A DNA stretch of 64,000 nt from Oharaeibacter diazotrophicus (GTDB taxonomy: Bacteria; Pseudomonadota; Alphaproteobacteria; Rhizobiales; Pleomorphomonadaceae). Below, piece after piece: positions 1 through 7,898 of this stretch. The notes below the pieces were generated by a model, which was given only the letters and a program-made list of their open reading frames with translations, had not been told where the DNA came from and did no database searches. Positions within the stretch are counted from its first letter, which is position 1. The number at the start of each line of letters is the position of its first letter. The position numbers and the translations under genes are program-made. The DNA is taken from contig NZ_SNXY01000006.1 in the NCBI RefSeq assembly GCF_004362745.1, forward strand, positions 744,001-808,000, given 5' to 3'.

Positions 1-428
1 TGGGAACGGCGGTCCCACTTGTCGCTGGCGGTGGTGAAGGTGTCGCGGATGTTGGCCCAGTTCTTCAGGCTGGAAGCCGCGATCGGCTCGACGTTGTTGG
101 TCATCACGACGGCCGGCAGGCGCTCGGCGATCGTCTCCCAGCAGTCGTAGTCGGTCGAGCCCGACAGGATCTTGGTCTGGGCGTCCGGGAAGGTCGCGGC
201 GGTGCCGGTGGCCGAACCGACGCCCGAGGCGGCCTTGAAGTCGGCGAGGATGCGCTCCTGCACCGTGACCGACAGGCCGATGGTGCGCAGTTGCTGGCCC
301 GCGAGGTCCTGCGCCTGCGCCCAGGCGGCGCGCGAGTTCAGGAAGGGCGTGCCGGCGCCCATGGCGACGGCGGCGATGCCGGCGGAGCGCTTCAGGAGCG
401 CGCGCCGCGAGAGCTCGTATTTGTCCAT
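1..428 (-). CDS. ABC transporter substrate-binding protein, PotD-like (partial)
   Basis: This is the N-terminal 142 residues of a periplasmic binding protein; the gene runs off the left edge. The ATG at 428 opens a Tat-type signal with the twin-arginine stretch SRRALLK at residues 7-13, a hydrophobic segment and a likely cleavage site near SRAAWAQAQ (about residue 40), so export is probably in folded form. The mature start resembles the family 1 polyamine/iron-type binding proteins. It is the last visible gene of a leftward operon encoding an ATPase, two permeases and two dehydrogenases, so it should supply the ligand specificity of that importer. The substrate cannot be read from the sequence. 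Confidence 0.8.
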   Translation of the reverse strand, partial: MDKYELSRRALLKRSAGIAAVAMGAGTPFLNSRAAWAQAQDLAGQQLRTIGLSVTVQERILADFKAASGVGSATGTAATFPDAQTKILSGSTDYDCWETIAERLPAVVMTNNVEPIAASSLKNWANIRDTFTTASDKWDRRS

Positions 429-532
429 GGTCCCACCTCTCTCCTTATTGATCTCCCATCCGGCCGTGGCGGCGTGACGAGCACCGCCGCGGCCGGCAAC
501 CTCTCGCCCGACCGGGTCCCCGTAGGGGCCGG

Positions 533-1288
533 TCAGTAGCGGCCCGGCAGCAGGCCGCCGTCGACCACGACCACCTGCCCGGTCATGTACCGGGCCTTGG
601 CCGAGGCGAGGAACGTGGCGACGTCGGCGATCTCGTCGGGCTCGCCGATCCGCCCCATCGGAATGAAGGCGCCCGCCGCCTCGGCACCCTCGGGGCCGAG
701 CGAATGCTCCTTCGACAGGAGCTGGGCGGTGCGGATGTAGCCGGGGGCGATGCCGTTGACGCGGATGCCGTCGCGGGCGAGCTCGACCGCGAGGCCGCGC
801 ACCAGGCCGACGACGCCGTGCTTGGCGGCGGAATAGTGGACGTGCTCGTCCCAGCCGTAGGCGACGCCCATGATCGAGGACAGCGCCACGATCGCGCCCG
901 AGCGGCGCGCGCGCATCCCCGGCAGCGCCGCGCGGACGACGCGGAAGATGCCCTTCAGGTCGACCTCGAAGGTGTGGTCCCACTTGGCGTCTGTCATCTC
1001 GGCGAGCGGCACGCGGTGGGCGATGCCGGCGTTGGCGACGATCACGTCGATCGCGCCGCGCCGGGCCTCGACGTCGGCGACGACGGCGTCGACCGCCGCG
1101 GTGCCGGTGACGTCGAGCGCCAGGAACTCGGCCGAGCCGCCGGCGGCCCGGATCTCCTCGACCACCGCCGCGCCCTCGGCCGGCAGGACGTCGGTGACGA
1201 CGACGTGGTCGCCCTCGGCGGCGAAGGCCTTGGCGGTGGCGCGGCCGATGCCGATGCCGCCGCCGGTGATCAGGACTGTCCGGGACAT
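533..1288 (-). CDS. SDR family NAD(P)-dependent oxidoreductase
   Basis: This is a classical short-chain dehydrogenase of 251 residues, the normal length. It has the cofactor motif TGGGIGIG at residues 8-15, ANAG near 86-89, the catalytic serine around 137-138 and YSAAK at 152-156 (Tyr152, Lys156). The C-terminal VVVDGG is typical of the family. It lies 26 bp downstream of a second SDR and about 100 bp upstream of the binding-protein gene, all in one direction, so it probably oxidises or reduces the compound imported by the transporter or its first product. Acidic residue Asp33 after the second strand suggests NAD preference; that is an inference. Confidence 0.88.
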   Translation of the reverse strand: MSRTVLITGGGIGIGRATAKAFAAEGDHVVVTDVLPAEGAAVVEEIRAAGGSAEFLALDVTGTAAVDAVVADVEARRGAIDVIVANAGIAHRVPLAEMTDAKWDHTFEVDLKGIFRVVRAALPGMRARRSGAIVALSSIMGVAYGWDEHVHYSAAKHGVVGLVRGLAVELARDGIRVNGIAPGYIRTAQLLSKEHSLGPEGAEAAGAFIPMGRIGEPDEIADVATFLASAKARYMTGQVVVVDGGLLPGRY

Positions 1289-1314
1289 CGCGTGCGGTCT
1301 CCTCGAGAAGGGGG

Positions 1315-2055
1315 TCAGAGCATCACGTCGCCGCTGTTCGGGCCGAGCGTCTGGCCGACGAACAGGGAAGCGGCGGGCGAGGCGAGGAAGGACACGGTGG
1401 CGGCCACCTCCTCCGGCTCGCCGAAGCGGCCGAGCGGCAGTTCGGCGGCCTTGCGATTCCGCCAGTCCTCGGAGAGCGCCATCACGAGCGGCGTGTTGAT
1501 CGGGCCGGGCGCCACCGCGTTGACGCGGACGCCGCGCGCCGACACCTCGCGGGCGAGCGCCTTGGTCATGCCGACGATCGCCGCCTTGGCGCCGGAATAG
1601 TGCACGAGCTCGATGCCGCCGATCTGGCCGAGCTGCGAGGCGACGTTGACGATCACGCCGGATCCGGCCGCGAGCATCGCCGGCAGCACGGCGCGCATCA
1701 TCAGGAAGGTGCCGCGGACGTGGACCGCGAACATGCGGTCGAAGTCGGCCGGCGAAAGGTTCTCGAACAGCGCCTGATGGACGAAGCCGGCGTTGTTGAC
1801 GAGCAGCGTCACCGGCCCGAAGGCGGTGCGCGCCGCCGCGACGATCGCCTCGACGTCGGCTTCCGACGAAACGTCGCCGCCGGCCGAGGCGGCCCGTCCG
1901 CCGGCGGACGCGATCTCGGCGGCGACCGCGCCGGCGCGGCCGGGATCGAGGTCGTTGACGAGGACGGCGTAGCCGTCGCTCGCGAGGCGGGCGGCGACGG
2001 CCCGGCCGATGCCGGAGCCCGCGCCGGTGACGATCGCGGTGCCGAGGTCGGCCAT
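1315..2055 (-). CDS. SDR family NAD(P)-dependent oxidoreductase
   Basis: This classical SDR has 246 residues. TGAGSGIG (10-17), NNAG (87-90), Ser140 and YSGAK (153-157) complete the active site and cofactor site. The ATG at 2055 overlaps the TGA of the upstream permease gene by one base, which implies translational coupling. The C-terminus ends in LGPNSGDVML rather than the common VDGG form. Two different SDRs in the transporter operon suggest a two-step redox conversion such as polyol or sugar-acid oxidation; the substrate is unknown. Confidence 0.88.
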   Translation of the reverse strand: MADLGTAIVTGAGSGIGRAVAARLASDGYAVLVNDLDPGRAGAVAAEIASAGGRAASAGGDVSSEADVEAIVAAARTAFGPVTLLVNNAGFVHQALFENLSPADFDRMFAVHVRGTFLMMRAVLPAMLAAGSGVIVNVASQLGQIGGIELVHYSGAKAAIVGMTKALAREVSARGVRVNAVAPGPINTPLVMALSEDWRNRKAAELPLGRFGEPEEVAATVSFLASPAASLFVGQTLGPNSGDVML

Positions 2056-2900
2056 CACGCTTCCTCCTGGATGGCGATGCGCCGGGCGCGGCGGACCGAC
2101 AGGGACATCAGCACCGCGTAGACCGCGAGCAGGGCGAAGGAGAACAAGGTGGTGAGCACGCCGAAGGCGAACACGTTCGGGTGGATCTCCACCGAGAAGG
2201 TGCCGTAGATCGCCAGCGGCAGCGTCAGGTCGCGGCCCGAGGCGAACAGGGTGCGGGAGAACTCGTCGTAGGAGAGCGTGAAGGCGAACAGCATCGCCGA
2301 GAGCACGCCCGGGAAGATCAGCGGGAAGGTCACCTTGCGGAAGGTGCGGATCGGCGACACGCCGAGCGACCACGACGCCTCTTCGACGCTGGGGTCGAAG
2401 CGGTTGAAGATCGCCAGCATCACCAGGAAGGCGAAGGGGAAGGTGTAGACCACGTGGAGCACGAAGGCGGTGCCCCACCAGTGGCGGTCGATCCCGAGCG
2501 TGTTGGCGACCAGCGCCATGCCGAGGCCGACCAGCACACCCGGCACCATCATGCCGAGGACGATCAGGTAGAACACCGCGCCCGAACCCTTGAAGCGGGT
2601 GCGGAAGGCCTGGGCGGCGGAGACGCCGAGCACGGTGGAGACCACCATGGTGGCGCAGGCCAGCACCAGCGAGCGCAGCAGGCTCTCCTCGATCGGCAGC
2701 GGCGCGATGCGCGAAGGCGGCGCGAGGCCGAACAGGTGCTGGTACCAGTAGGTCGACCACTCGATGATCGGGAACTGCGGCCCGCCCTCCGGTCCGGTCT
2801 GGAACGACAGTATCGCCAGCACCACGAAGGGGCCGTAGAGAAACAGGATGAACAGCGCCGTGTAGACGGCGAGGATCGGCTTGATGACGGGCGCCTGCAT
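2055..2900 (-). CDS. ABC transporter permease, PotC-like
   Basis: This 281-residue inner-membrane permease belongs to the binding-protein-dependent transport family. It has about six transmembrane segments. The cytoplasmic EAA loop, which contacts the ATPase, reads EASWSLGVSPIRTFRKV and is followed by FPLIFPG. It starts 3 bp after the stop of the first permease, the usual PotB-PotC arrangement, and its stop overlaps the start of the following SDR gene. It should form the membrane channel as a heterodimer with the product of 2904-3803. Confidence 0.9.
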   Translation of the reverse strand: MQAPVIKPILAVYTALFILFLYGPFVVLAILSFQTGPEGGPQFPIIEWSTYWYQHLFGLAPPSRIAPLPIEESLLRSLVLACATMVVSTVLGVSAAQAFRTRFKGSGAVFYLIVLGMMVPGVLVGLGMALVANTLGIDRHWWGTAFVLHVVYTFPFAFLVMLAIFNRFDPSVEEASWSLGVSPIRTFRKVTFPLIFPGVLSAMLFAFTLSYDEFSRTLFASGRDLTLPLAIYGTFSVEIHPNVFAFGVLTTLFSFALLAVYAVLMSLSVRRARRIAIQEEA

Positions 2901-2903
2901 CGC

Positions 2904-3803
2904 TCAGAGTTCCTTCCTGAGATCGACGACGCGCAGCAGGCCGGCGACGACCGCGCCCATCACGATCGTCAGCACCACGCCGACGACCGCGGCGAAGGCC
3001 CATTTCAGCGAGCCGACCTGGGTGACGATGATGTTGCCGAGCAGGTTGACCTTGCGGCCCGACAGCGCGGCGGAGGTGGCGAACTCGCCGAGCACCATCA
3101 CCGACACGAAGATCGCGCCGACCACCACGCCGGGCATCGACATCGGCAGGATGATGGTGCGGAAGATCCGCCCGAAGCCGGCGCCGAGATCGCGCGCCGC
3201 CTCGATGACGTTGGGGTCGATCCGCCCGAGCATGAAGGCGATCGGCCCGACCATGAAGACGCAGTAGATCTGCGTCATGCCGATCACGACCGAGAGCTCG
3301 GAGAACAGCAGCGCCTCGATCGGCTGGTCGACCAGCCCGAGTCCTTGCAGGATCAGGTTGATCGCGCCTTCCTTGCCGAGCATCGGCCGCCAGGCGAGCA
3401 CGCGGATCAGGAAGGACGTCCAGAACGGGATGACGCAGAGCACCAGCAGCGCGGTCTGCAGCGTCTTGTTGCGCACGAACAGGCCGACGAAGAGTGCGGT
3501 CGGGTAGCCGACCACCAAGGTCGCGACGAGCACCGTCAGCCAGATCCGGACCGTGGTCCACAGCGCCGTGAGGTAGGTGTCGCTCGAGAAGAAGGTGACC
3601 CAGCTCTTCACCGTCAGCGTCGGCTCGATGGTGAAGGTGGTCTGCGTCCAGAAGGAGACGTAGACCATCATCAGGATCGGCAGCACCAGGAACAGCGTCA
3701 TCCACAGGACGCCGGGCGTGATCAGCCACAGGGCGGTGCGGCGCTGGGCGCGCCGGCGGGTCTCCGCCGCCCCGATCGCCTCGCCTACGGTGGTGGTCGT
3801 CAT
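2904..3803 (-). CDS. ABC transporter permease, PotB-like
   Basis: This 299-residue permease has an N-terminal cytoplasmic stretch, then transmembrane helices beginning near ALWLITPGVLWMTLFLVLP. The EAA loop reads EAARDLGAGFGRIFRTI and is followed by LPMSMPG. The start is taken as the ATG at 3803 (MTTTTVGEA), 35 bp after the ATPase stop. It is the partner of the PotC-like permease immediately downstream. Confidence 0.88.
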   Translation of the reverse strand: MTTTTVGEAIGAAETRRRAQRRTALWLITPGVLWMTLFLVLPILMMVYVSFWTQTTFTIEPTLTVKSWVTFFSSDTYLTALWTTVRIWLTVLVATLVVGYPTALFVGLFVRNKTLQTALLVLCVIPFWTSFLIRVLAWRPMLGKEGAINLILQGLGLVDQPIEALLFSELSVVIGMTQIYCVFMVGPIAFMLGRIDPNVIEAARDLGAGFGRIFRTIILPMSMPGVVVGAIFVSVMVLGEFATSAALSGRKVNLLGNIIVTQVGSLKWAFAAVVGVVLTIVMGAVVAGLLRVVDLRKEL

Positions 3804-3838
3804 CGGTCCATCGAGCTCCGGTTTCGCACGGCGGCGGA

Positions 3839-4948
3839 TCAGGAGAAGAGAAGGGCGTCGTCGCGCTTCCAGACGAGGCCGTAGCGGCGCTGCGGCTCGT
3901 AGGACGGCGGGGCGCGGTGGCTGAGGTGGTCCTCGACCTCGACGAGGCGGCCGTCGGGAAGCGCGAAGAAGGACAGCACCGAGGCGCCGGTGTACTCGCT
4001 GGCGACGAAGGCGCCCTCGATCCGGACTTCGTCGGCGGCAGGCGCGGCGGCGGGGTCGCGCACCGCTATGCGGTCGTAGCGCACGCCGTAGCAGACCGGC
4101 CGGCGCTCCGGCGCGGCGACGGGGAAGCGCCCGGCCGCCGAGACGAAGGCGGCGCCCTCGAGCGAGCCGTCGAACAGGTTGTAGCAGTTGAGGAAACGGG
4201 CGACGGCGCGGCTGGCGGGCCGGTTGTAGACGGTGTCGCCGTCGCCGATCTGGCCGATCCGGCCACGGTCGAGCACGATCACGGTGTCGCCCATGGCGAG
4301 CGCCTCGGTCTCGCTGCCGGTGACGTGCAGGAAGGTGACGCCGAGCCGCTCGCGGATGGCGCGGAGCTCGTCGCGCATGCGCATGCGCAGGTTGGCGTCG
4401 AGGGCGCCGAGCGGCTCGTCGAGCAGCACCAGCCGCGGCTCGGTGACGAGGGTGCGGGCGAGCGCGACGCGCTGGCGCTGGCCGCCGGAGATCTGCGCGA
4501 CGCCGCGGCCCTCGAGACCCTTCAAGCCGACGAGGTCGATCATGGCGCGGACGCGGTCGCGGATCTCGCCGGCCGCCATCGTGCGACCCTCGCCGTTCTC
4601 GAGACCGAAGGCGACGTTCTTCTCGACGGTGAGATGGGGAAACAGCGCGAAGTTCTGGAACACGAAGCCGATGCCGCGCCGGTGCGCCGGCGTGCCGTCG
4701 ACGCGGCGGCCGGCGATGGTGACGGAGCCGACGTCCGGCTCCTCGAATCCGGCGATCACGCGCAGCAGCGTCGTCTTGCCCGAGCCGCTCGGTCCGAGAA
4801 GCGAGACGTAGCGGCCGGCCGGCAGCGCGAGGTCGAGCCGATCGAGCGCGGTCAGTGTGCCGTAGGTCTTGGTGACACCGGCGAGCTGAAGGATCGTCGA
4901 CAAGCGAGAACTCCCGACTTCGGTTCGGTCCGGACAAGGCTCCGCCAT
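3839..4948 (-). CDS. ABC transporter ATP-binding protein, PotA-like, with altered H-loop
   Basis: This ATPase (about 369 residues from the ATG at 4948; a TTG at 4903 is an alternative start) powers the importer. It has Walker A GPSGSGKTT, signature ISGGQRQRVALAR, Walker B LVLLDEPLGALD and a C-terminal TOBE-like domain (NRPASRAVARFL onwards). The usual switch region VTHDQxEAL is replaced by VTGSETEAL, so the H-loop histidine is glycine. A longer reading frame extends to 5158, but it runs through the probable operator region and is unlikely to be translated. It is the first gene of the leftward operon. Confidence 0.88.
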   Translation of the reverse strand: MAEPCPDRTEVGSSRLSTILQLAGVTKTYGTLTALDRLDLALPAGRYVSLLGPSGSGKTTLLRVIAGFEEPDVGSVTIAGRRVDGTPAHRRGIGFVFQNFALFPHLTVEKNVAFGLENGEGRTMAAGEIRDRVRAMIDLVGLKGLEGRGVAQISGGQRQRVALARTLVTEPRLVLLDEPLGALDANLRMRMRDELRAIRERLGVTFLHVTGSETEALAMGDTVIVLDRGRIGQIGDGDTVYNRPASRAVARFLNCYNLFDGSLEGAAFVSAAGRFPVAAPERRPVCYGVRYDRIAVRDPAAAPAADEVRIEGAFVASEYTGASVLSFFALPDGRLVEVEDHLSHRAPPSYEPQRRYGLVWKRDDALLFS

Positions 4949-5113
4949 CGTCGGAACACGCGCCGAACGCCCGAGACGTTCCGCTAATGCTCCGCCGTTC
5001 GCACCTTCGCCACCGGCGAAGACGCGGTCGTGCCCGTATCGAACTGCGAATACCCTGACAGACCTCTGGAGGACGCTTCTGTCGGCGTCCGATACTGAAA
5101 CGGTAGTACGAAC

Positions 5114-5130
5114 GGATTTTGTATGCAACA
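5114..5130 (+). promoter_or_regulatory. Probable operator O1 for the 5545 regulator
   Basis: The sequence GGATTTTGTATGCAACA contains the inverted core TTGTATGCAA, typical in form of GntR/FCD-family operators. It lies about 165 bp upstream of the ATPase start and matches O2 at 15 of 17 positions. Binding by the adjacent regulator is inferred. Confidence 0.6.
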
Positions 5131-5433
5131 GCATTCTCGCGGCAGCCGTTGACCGCACCGGTGCAGCATGGCGCCGATCGCGGCAGCCCCTATCGGAAGT
5201 GCCGATGCACCGCGTCGGCCGCTGCGATGGCAGATTCCACGAGGTGGCGACAAACGCGGATTTCCCGCCGTTTCCTGGTAGTCGCGCGGGATCGGATCAG
5301 TTTTTCCGATCCCGTGCCACGCTTTCACGGATACCGGATTTTCCGCGCCTGCGGATCGGGGCGACCGATGCGGCGGTCTGGACCGACGCCCGCCCGACTG
5401 AGGCTCGGCGAGTCGAGGAATGGTCTCAACGAT

Positions 5434-5450
5434 GGATTTGGTATGCAATA
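5434..5450 (+). promoter_or_regulatory. Probable operator O2 for the 5545 regulator
   Basis: The sequence GGATTTGGTATGCAATA is a direct copy of O1 with two differences, 320 bp to the right and 94 bp upstream of the regulator's ATG. Its position suggests autoregulation. No further copy was noticed elsewhere in the window by eye. Confidence 0.6.
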
Positions 5451-5544
5451 GACGTTTTCCGCACCGCATCCCGACCGTGGCGGGCGGGCGCGGAGCGCGC
5501 TAGAAAGGGGCGGGATTTCTCCAGCCGGCGAGTGTCCGTCCGCG

Positions 5545-6558
5545 ATGTCCACGATCCGCCCCGGCACGAGCGGCGCGCAGCACCGCTACGAGATCGTCGA
5601 GGACGTGCTGCGCGCCAACATCGCGGCCGGCCGCCTGCCCGAGGGTCTGGTGCTGCTCGAGGGCCCGATCGCGGAGATCCTGCAGACCTCGCGCGCGCCG
5701 GTGCAGAAGGCGCTGCAGCGCCTCGAGGCCGACGGCCTCGTCCGCCGCTTCGAGGGCCGCGGCTTCCTGGTCGGCGCCCCGGACAGCCGCACCGCGCCGA
5801 TCCGCACCGACGTCAAGACGCTCGGCCTCGACGTGCCTACCGAGGTCGACGAGGCGCTGCAGAGCCGCGCGTCCTGGGAGCGGATCTACGACGTGGTCGA
5901 GGCCGACGTCGCCGCCTGCGTGGTGTTCGGGCAGTACCGCATCGTCGAAACCGTGCTCGCCGAGCATTTCGGCGTCAGCCGCACCGTGGTCCGCGACGTG
6001 CTGAGCCGGCTGCAGGAGCGCGGCCTCGTGCGCAAGAATCAGTCGTCGCACTGGATCGCCGGCCCGCTCACCGCCAAGACGATCAAGGACCATTTCGCGC
6101 TCCGGCGCCTGCTCGAACCCCCGGCGCTGGTCGGCGCCGTGCCGCTGATCGACATCGGCCGCCTCGAGGCGCTCTACGAGCGGCTGGTCGCCGCCGAGCG
6201 CGACCAGGGCGCGCCGCACCACGACAGCCTCGAGGCCTTCGAGACCCAGCTGATCGACGTCTGCGTGCTGTCGACGCCGAACGAGAAGCTCGCCGGCCTG
6301 ATCCGCGACAACCTGCTGCCGGTGCAGGCTTCGGAACGGCTGCTGCGCCAGCTCGGTCTGCCGAGCGACCGCGCCGCCGTCACCGAGCACCGCCTGATCG
6401 CCGAACTGGTGCTGCGCGGCGCCACGGACGCGGCCGCCGCCATGCTCGACCGCCACCTCGACGCCGCGATGAACCGCAACATCGCGCAAATGAAGATCGT
6501 GGCGGTGATCTCCGAACCGCGCAGCGTCGCGGCCTACCTCACCCGCGTCGCGGATTGA
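5545..6558 (+). CDS. GntR-type regulator with two winged-helix domains and an FCD-like domain
   Basis: This 337-residue protein carries two consecutive GntR-like winged helices. The first is about residues 14-77 (VQKALQRLEADGLV, then RGFLVG); the second is about 110-172 (VSRTVVRDVLSRLQERGLV). A helical FCD-like ligand-binding region follows at about 178-325, with the typical segment EHRLIAELVLRGATDAA near the end. Ordinary FadR/FCD regulators have one DNA-binding domain and about 230 residues. The gene diverges from the transporter/SDR operon, and paired sites in the shared promoter region suggest that it controls that operon and itself. The ligand is unknown but is probably the transported compound or a metabolite of it. 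Confidence 0.82.
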   Translation: MSTIRPGTSGAQHRYEIVEDVLRANIAAGRLPEGLVLLEGPIAEILQTSRAPVQKALQRLEADGLVRRFEGRGFLVGAPDSRTAPIRTDVKTLGLDVPTEVDEALQSRASWERIYDVVEADVAACVVFGQYRIVETVLAEHFGVSRTVVRDVLSRLQERGLVRKNQSSHWIAGPLTAKTIKDHFALRRLLEPPALVGAVPLIDIGRLEALYERLVAAERDQGAPHHDSLEAFETQLIDVCVLSTPNEKLAGLIRDNLLPVQASERLLRQLGLPSDRAAVTEHRLIAELVLRGATDAAAAMLDRHLDAAMNRNIAQMKIVAVISEPRSVAAYLTRVAD

Positions 6559-6567
6559 ACCACGTTC

Positions 6568-6597
6568 CGCAAAGTCCCGACTCGTCGGGACGTTGCG
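6568..6597. terminator. Bidirectional hairpin between convergent genes
   Basis: The stem GTCCCGAC/GTCGGGAC (6574-6591) has a 2-nt loop and is extended by CGCAA/TTGCG with one mismatch. It lies just after the regulator's stop and before the convergent AraC-family gene. There is no long T-tract, so termination is inferred from position and stability. Confidence 0.55.
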
Positions 6598-6654
6598 CGG
6601 TTCCGGCCATCTGGCCGGCGCCCGGTCGGGCGCTCCTCGCTCGCGAGCTCGGTG

Positions 6655-7602
6655 TCACCCGCCCGCCCGGCGGAAGTCGCGCGGGGTCGTGCCGTAGCGC
6701 GCCTTGAAAAGGCGCGAGAACTGGGCCTGGTCGGTGAAGCCCCAGGCGTAAGCGATCTCGGCGACGCCCATGCGGCAGGTCGGATCGGCCAGCATGGCGC
6801 GGCAGGCGTCGAGCCGCTCCTCGCGGATCCAGGCGCCGACCGAGCGTCCTGTCTCGCCGACGAGGTCGTGCAGGTAGCGCACCGAGATGCCGCAGGCGCC
6901 GGCGATCCGCTCCGGGTCGAGACCGGGGTCGGCGAGGTTGCGCCGGACGTAGGCCTCGACGCGCGAGAGATGGGCGTCGCGGATCGGCGAGGCGGACGAG
7001 GTCAGCGTGCGGTCGTCCTCCTTCACCGCGAGCGCCATCAGGTCGACCAGCTGCTGGCCGAGCGCGCCACGCGCCTCGGCCGAGAGGCCGGCGAAGCGCA
7101 GCGGCAGCAACGTGAGAAGGTCGACGAACAGCTGGCCGACACCGGTGCGGGCGTCGAATTGCAGCGTGCAGAAGCGGTCCGGCTGGCGGATCCGCCCGGC
7201 GAGGGCCGCGTAGGGCACCTTCAGCACCCAGAGGTCGTTGCGGCCGTCGTGGCTGAACTCGTAGGGCTCGTTGGAGCGCTCGAGGATGAAGCCGCCGGGG
7301 CGGCAGCGCACCGCCCTGCCCGACTGGGCGAAGTGGACGTCCGACAGCGCCGGCACCGTCACGAGGTAGTGCTCGCCGCTCTCGTTGGCGAGGTGACGGC
7401 GCCGCCGGACGTAGCAGAGCGGATCCGACGTCAGCCGCGACAGCGACACCGGGCCGAAGGTCCACGCCTCCAGGCGGCCGTCGAAACGCTCGGTGTCGCG
7501 GAAGGTGAGGTCGAGCGGGAAATAGGCGTCGGCGATCACGTCGCGCCAGTGCCGGCTGCGCCGGTTCGCGTCGGTCCCGTCGGTGGTGGCGATGCTGTGC
7601 AA
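6655..7602 (-). CDS. AraC family transcriptional regulator
   Basis: This 315-residue regulator has an N-terminal AraC_binding_2-like sensing domain and a C-terminal pair of helix-turn-helices. The second HTH includes VAEIAYAWGFTDQAQFSRLF, followed by KARYGTTPRDFRR. I chose the TTG at 7602 because GGGAGG lies 5 bases upstream and the length fits this subfamily; an ATG at 7731 would add a low-complexity leader. It is divergent from hyuB (7899), so control of the hydantoinase/oxoprolinase genes is likely. Confidence 0.82.
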   Translation of the reverse strand: MHSIATTDGTDANRRSRHWRDVIADAYFPLDLTFRDTERFDGRLEAWTFGPVSLSRLTSDPLCYVRRRRHLANESGEHYLVTVPALSDVHFAQSGRAVRCRPGGFILERSNEPYEFSHDGRNDLWVLKVPYAALAGRIRQPDRFCTLQFDARTGVGQLFVDLLTLLPLRFAGLSAEARGALGQQLVDLMALAVKEDDRTLTSSASPIRDAHLSRVEAYVRRNLADPGLDPERIAGACGISVRYLHDLVGETGRSVGAWIREERLDACRAMLADPTCRMGVAEIAYAWGFTDQAQFSRLFKARYGTTPRDFRRAGG

Positions 7603-7898
7603 GACGACCTCCCGGCGGTCGGCGCGACGATCCCGAGACGGGGCCCGAGCCCAGGCCGCACCGATCCCTCCCGAACACCGAGACTGCGGGGCGCCCGGCC
7701 GGCCTGTCAACGGCACTGCACGGATTCGCAAATGTTGGCGCGCTCACCGCCAAGACCGCCGCCGCGAGCCGGCTCTAGCCTTCTCGAAACGGCCGGGCAC
7801 ACGGCCGGGGAACGGTTCGGCATCGGCGGCGGCGCGCAAGGGGATCGGACGGCTCGTCCGGCCCGACGGCGGCGCTCGCCCTCCAAGGCGAGGACGAC

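Larger units (their letters stand above)
4949..5544. other. Divergent regulatory region between ABC operon and double-wHTH regulator
   Basis: These 596 bp separate the leftward transporter operon from the rightward regulator gene. I see no convincing gene. It holds two near-identical 17-bp sites (5114-5130 and 5434-5450), one near each divergent start, so it probably contains both promoters and their operators. Confidence 0.6.

Noticed and set aside
4949-5158. N-terminal extension of the PotA-like ATPase
   Set aside because: It has no similarity to the family, crosses the probable operator region, and the first conserved residues start after 4948.
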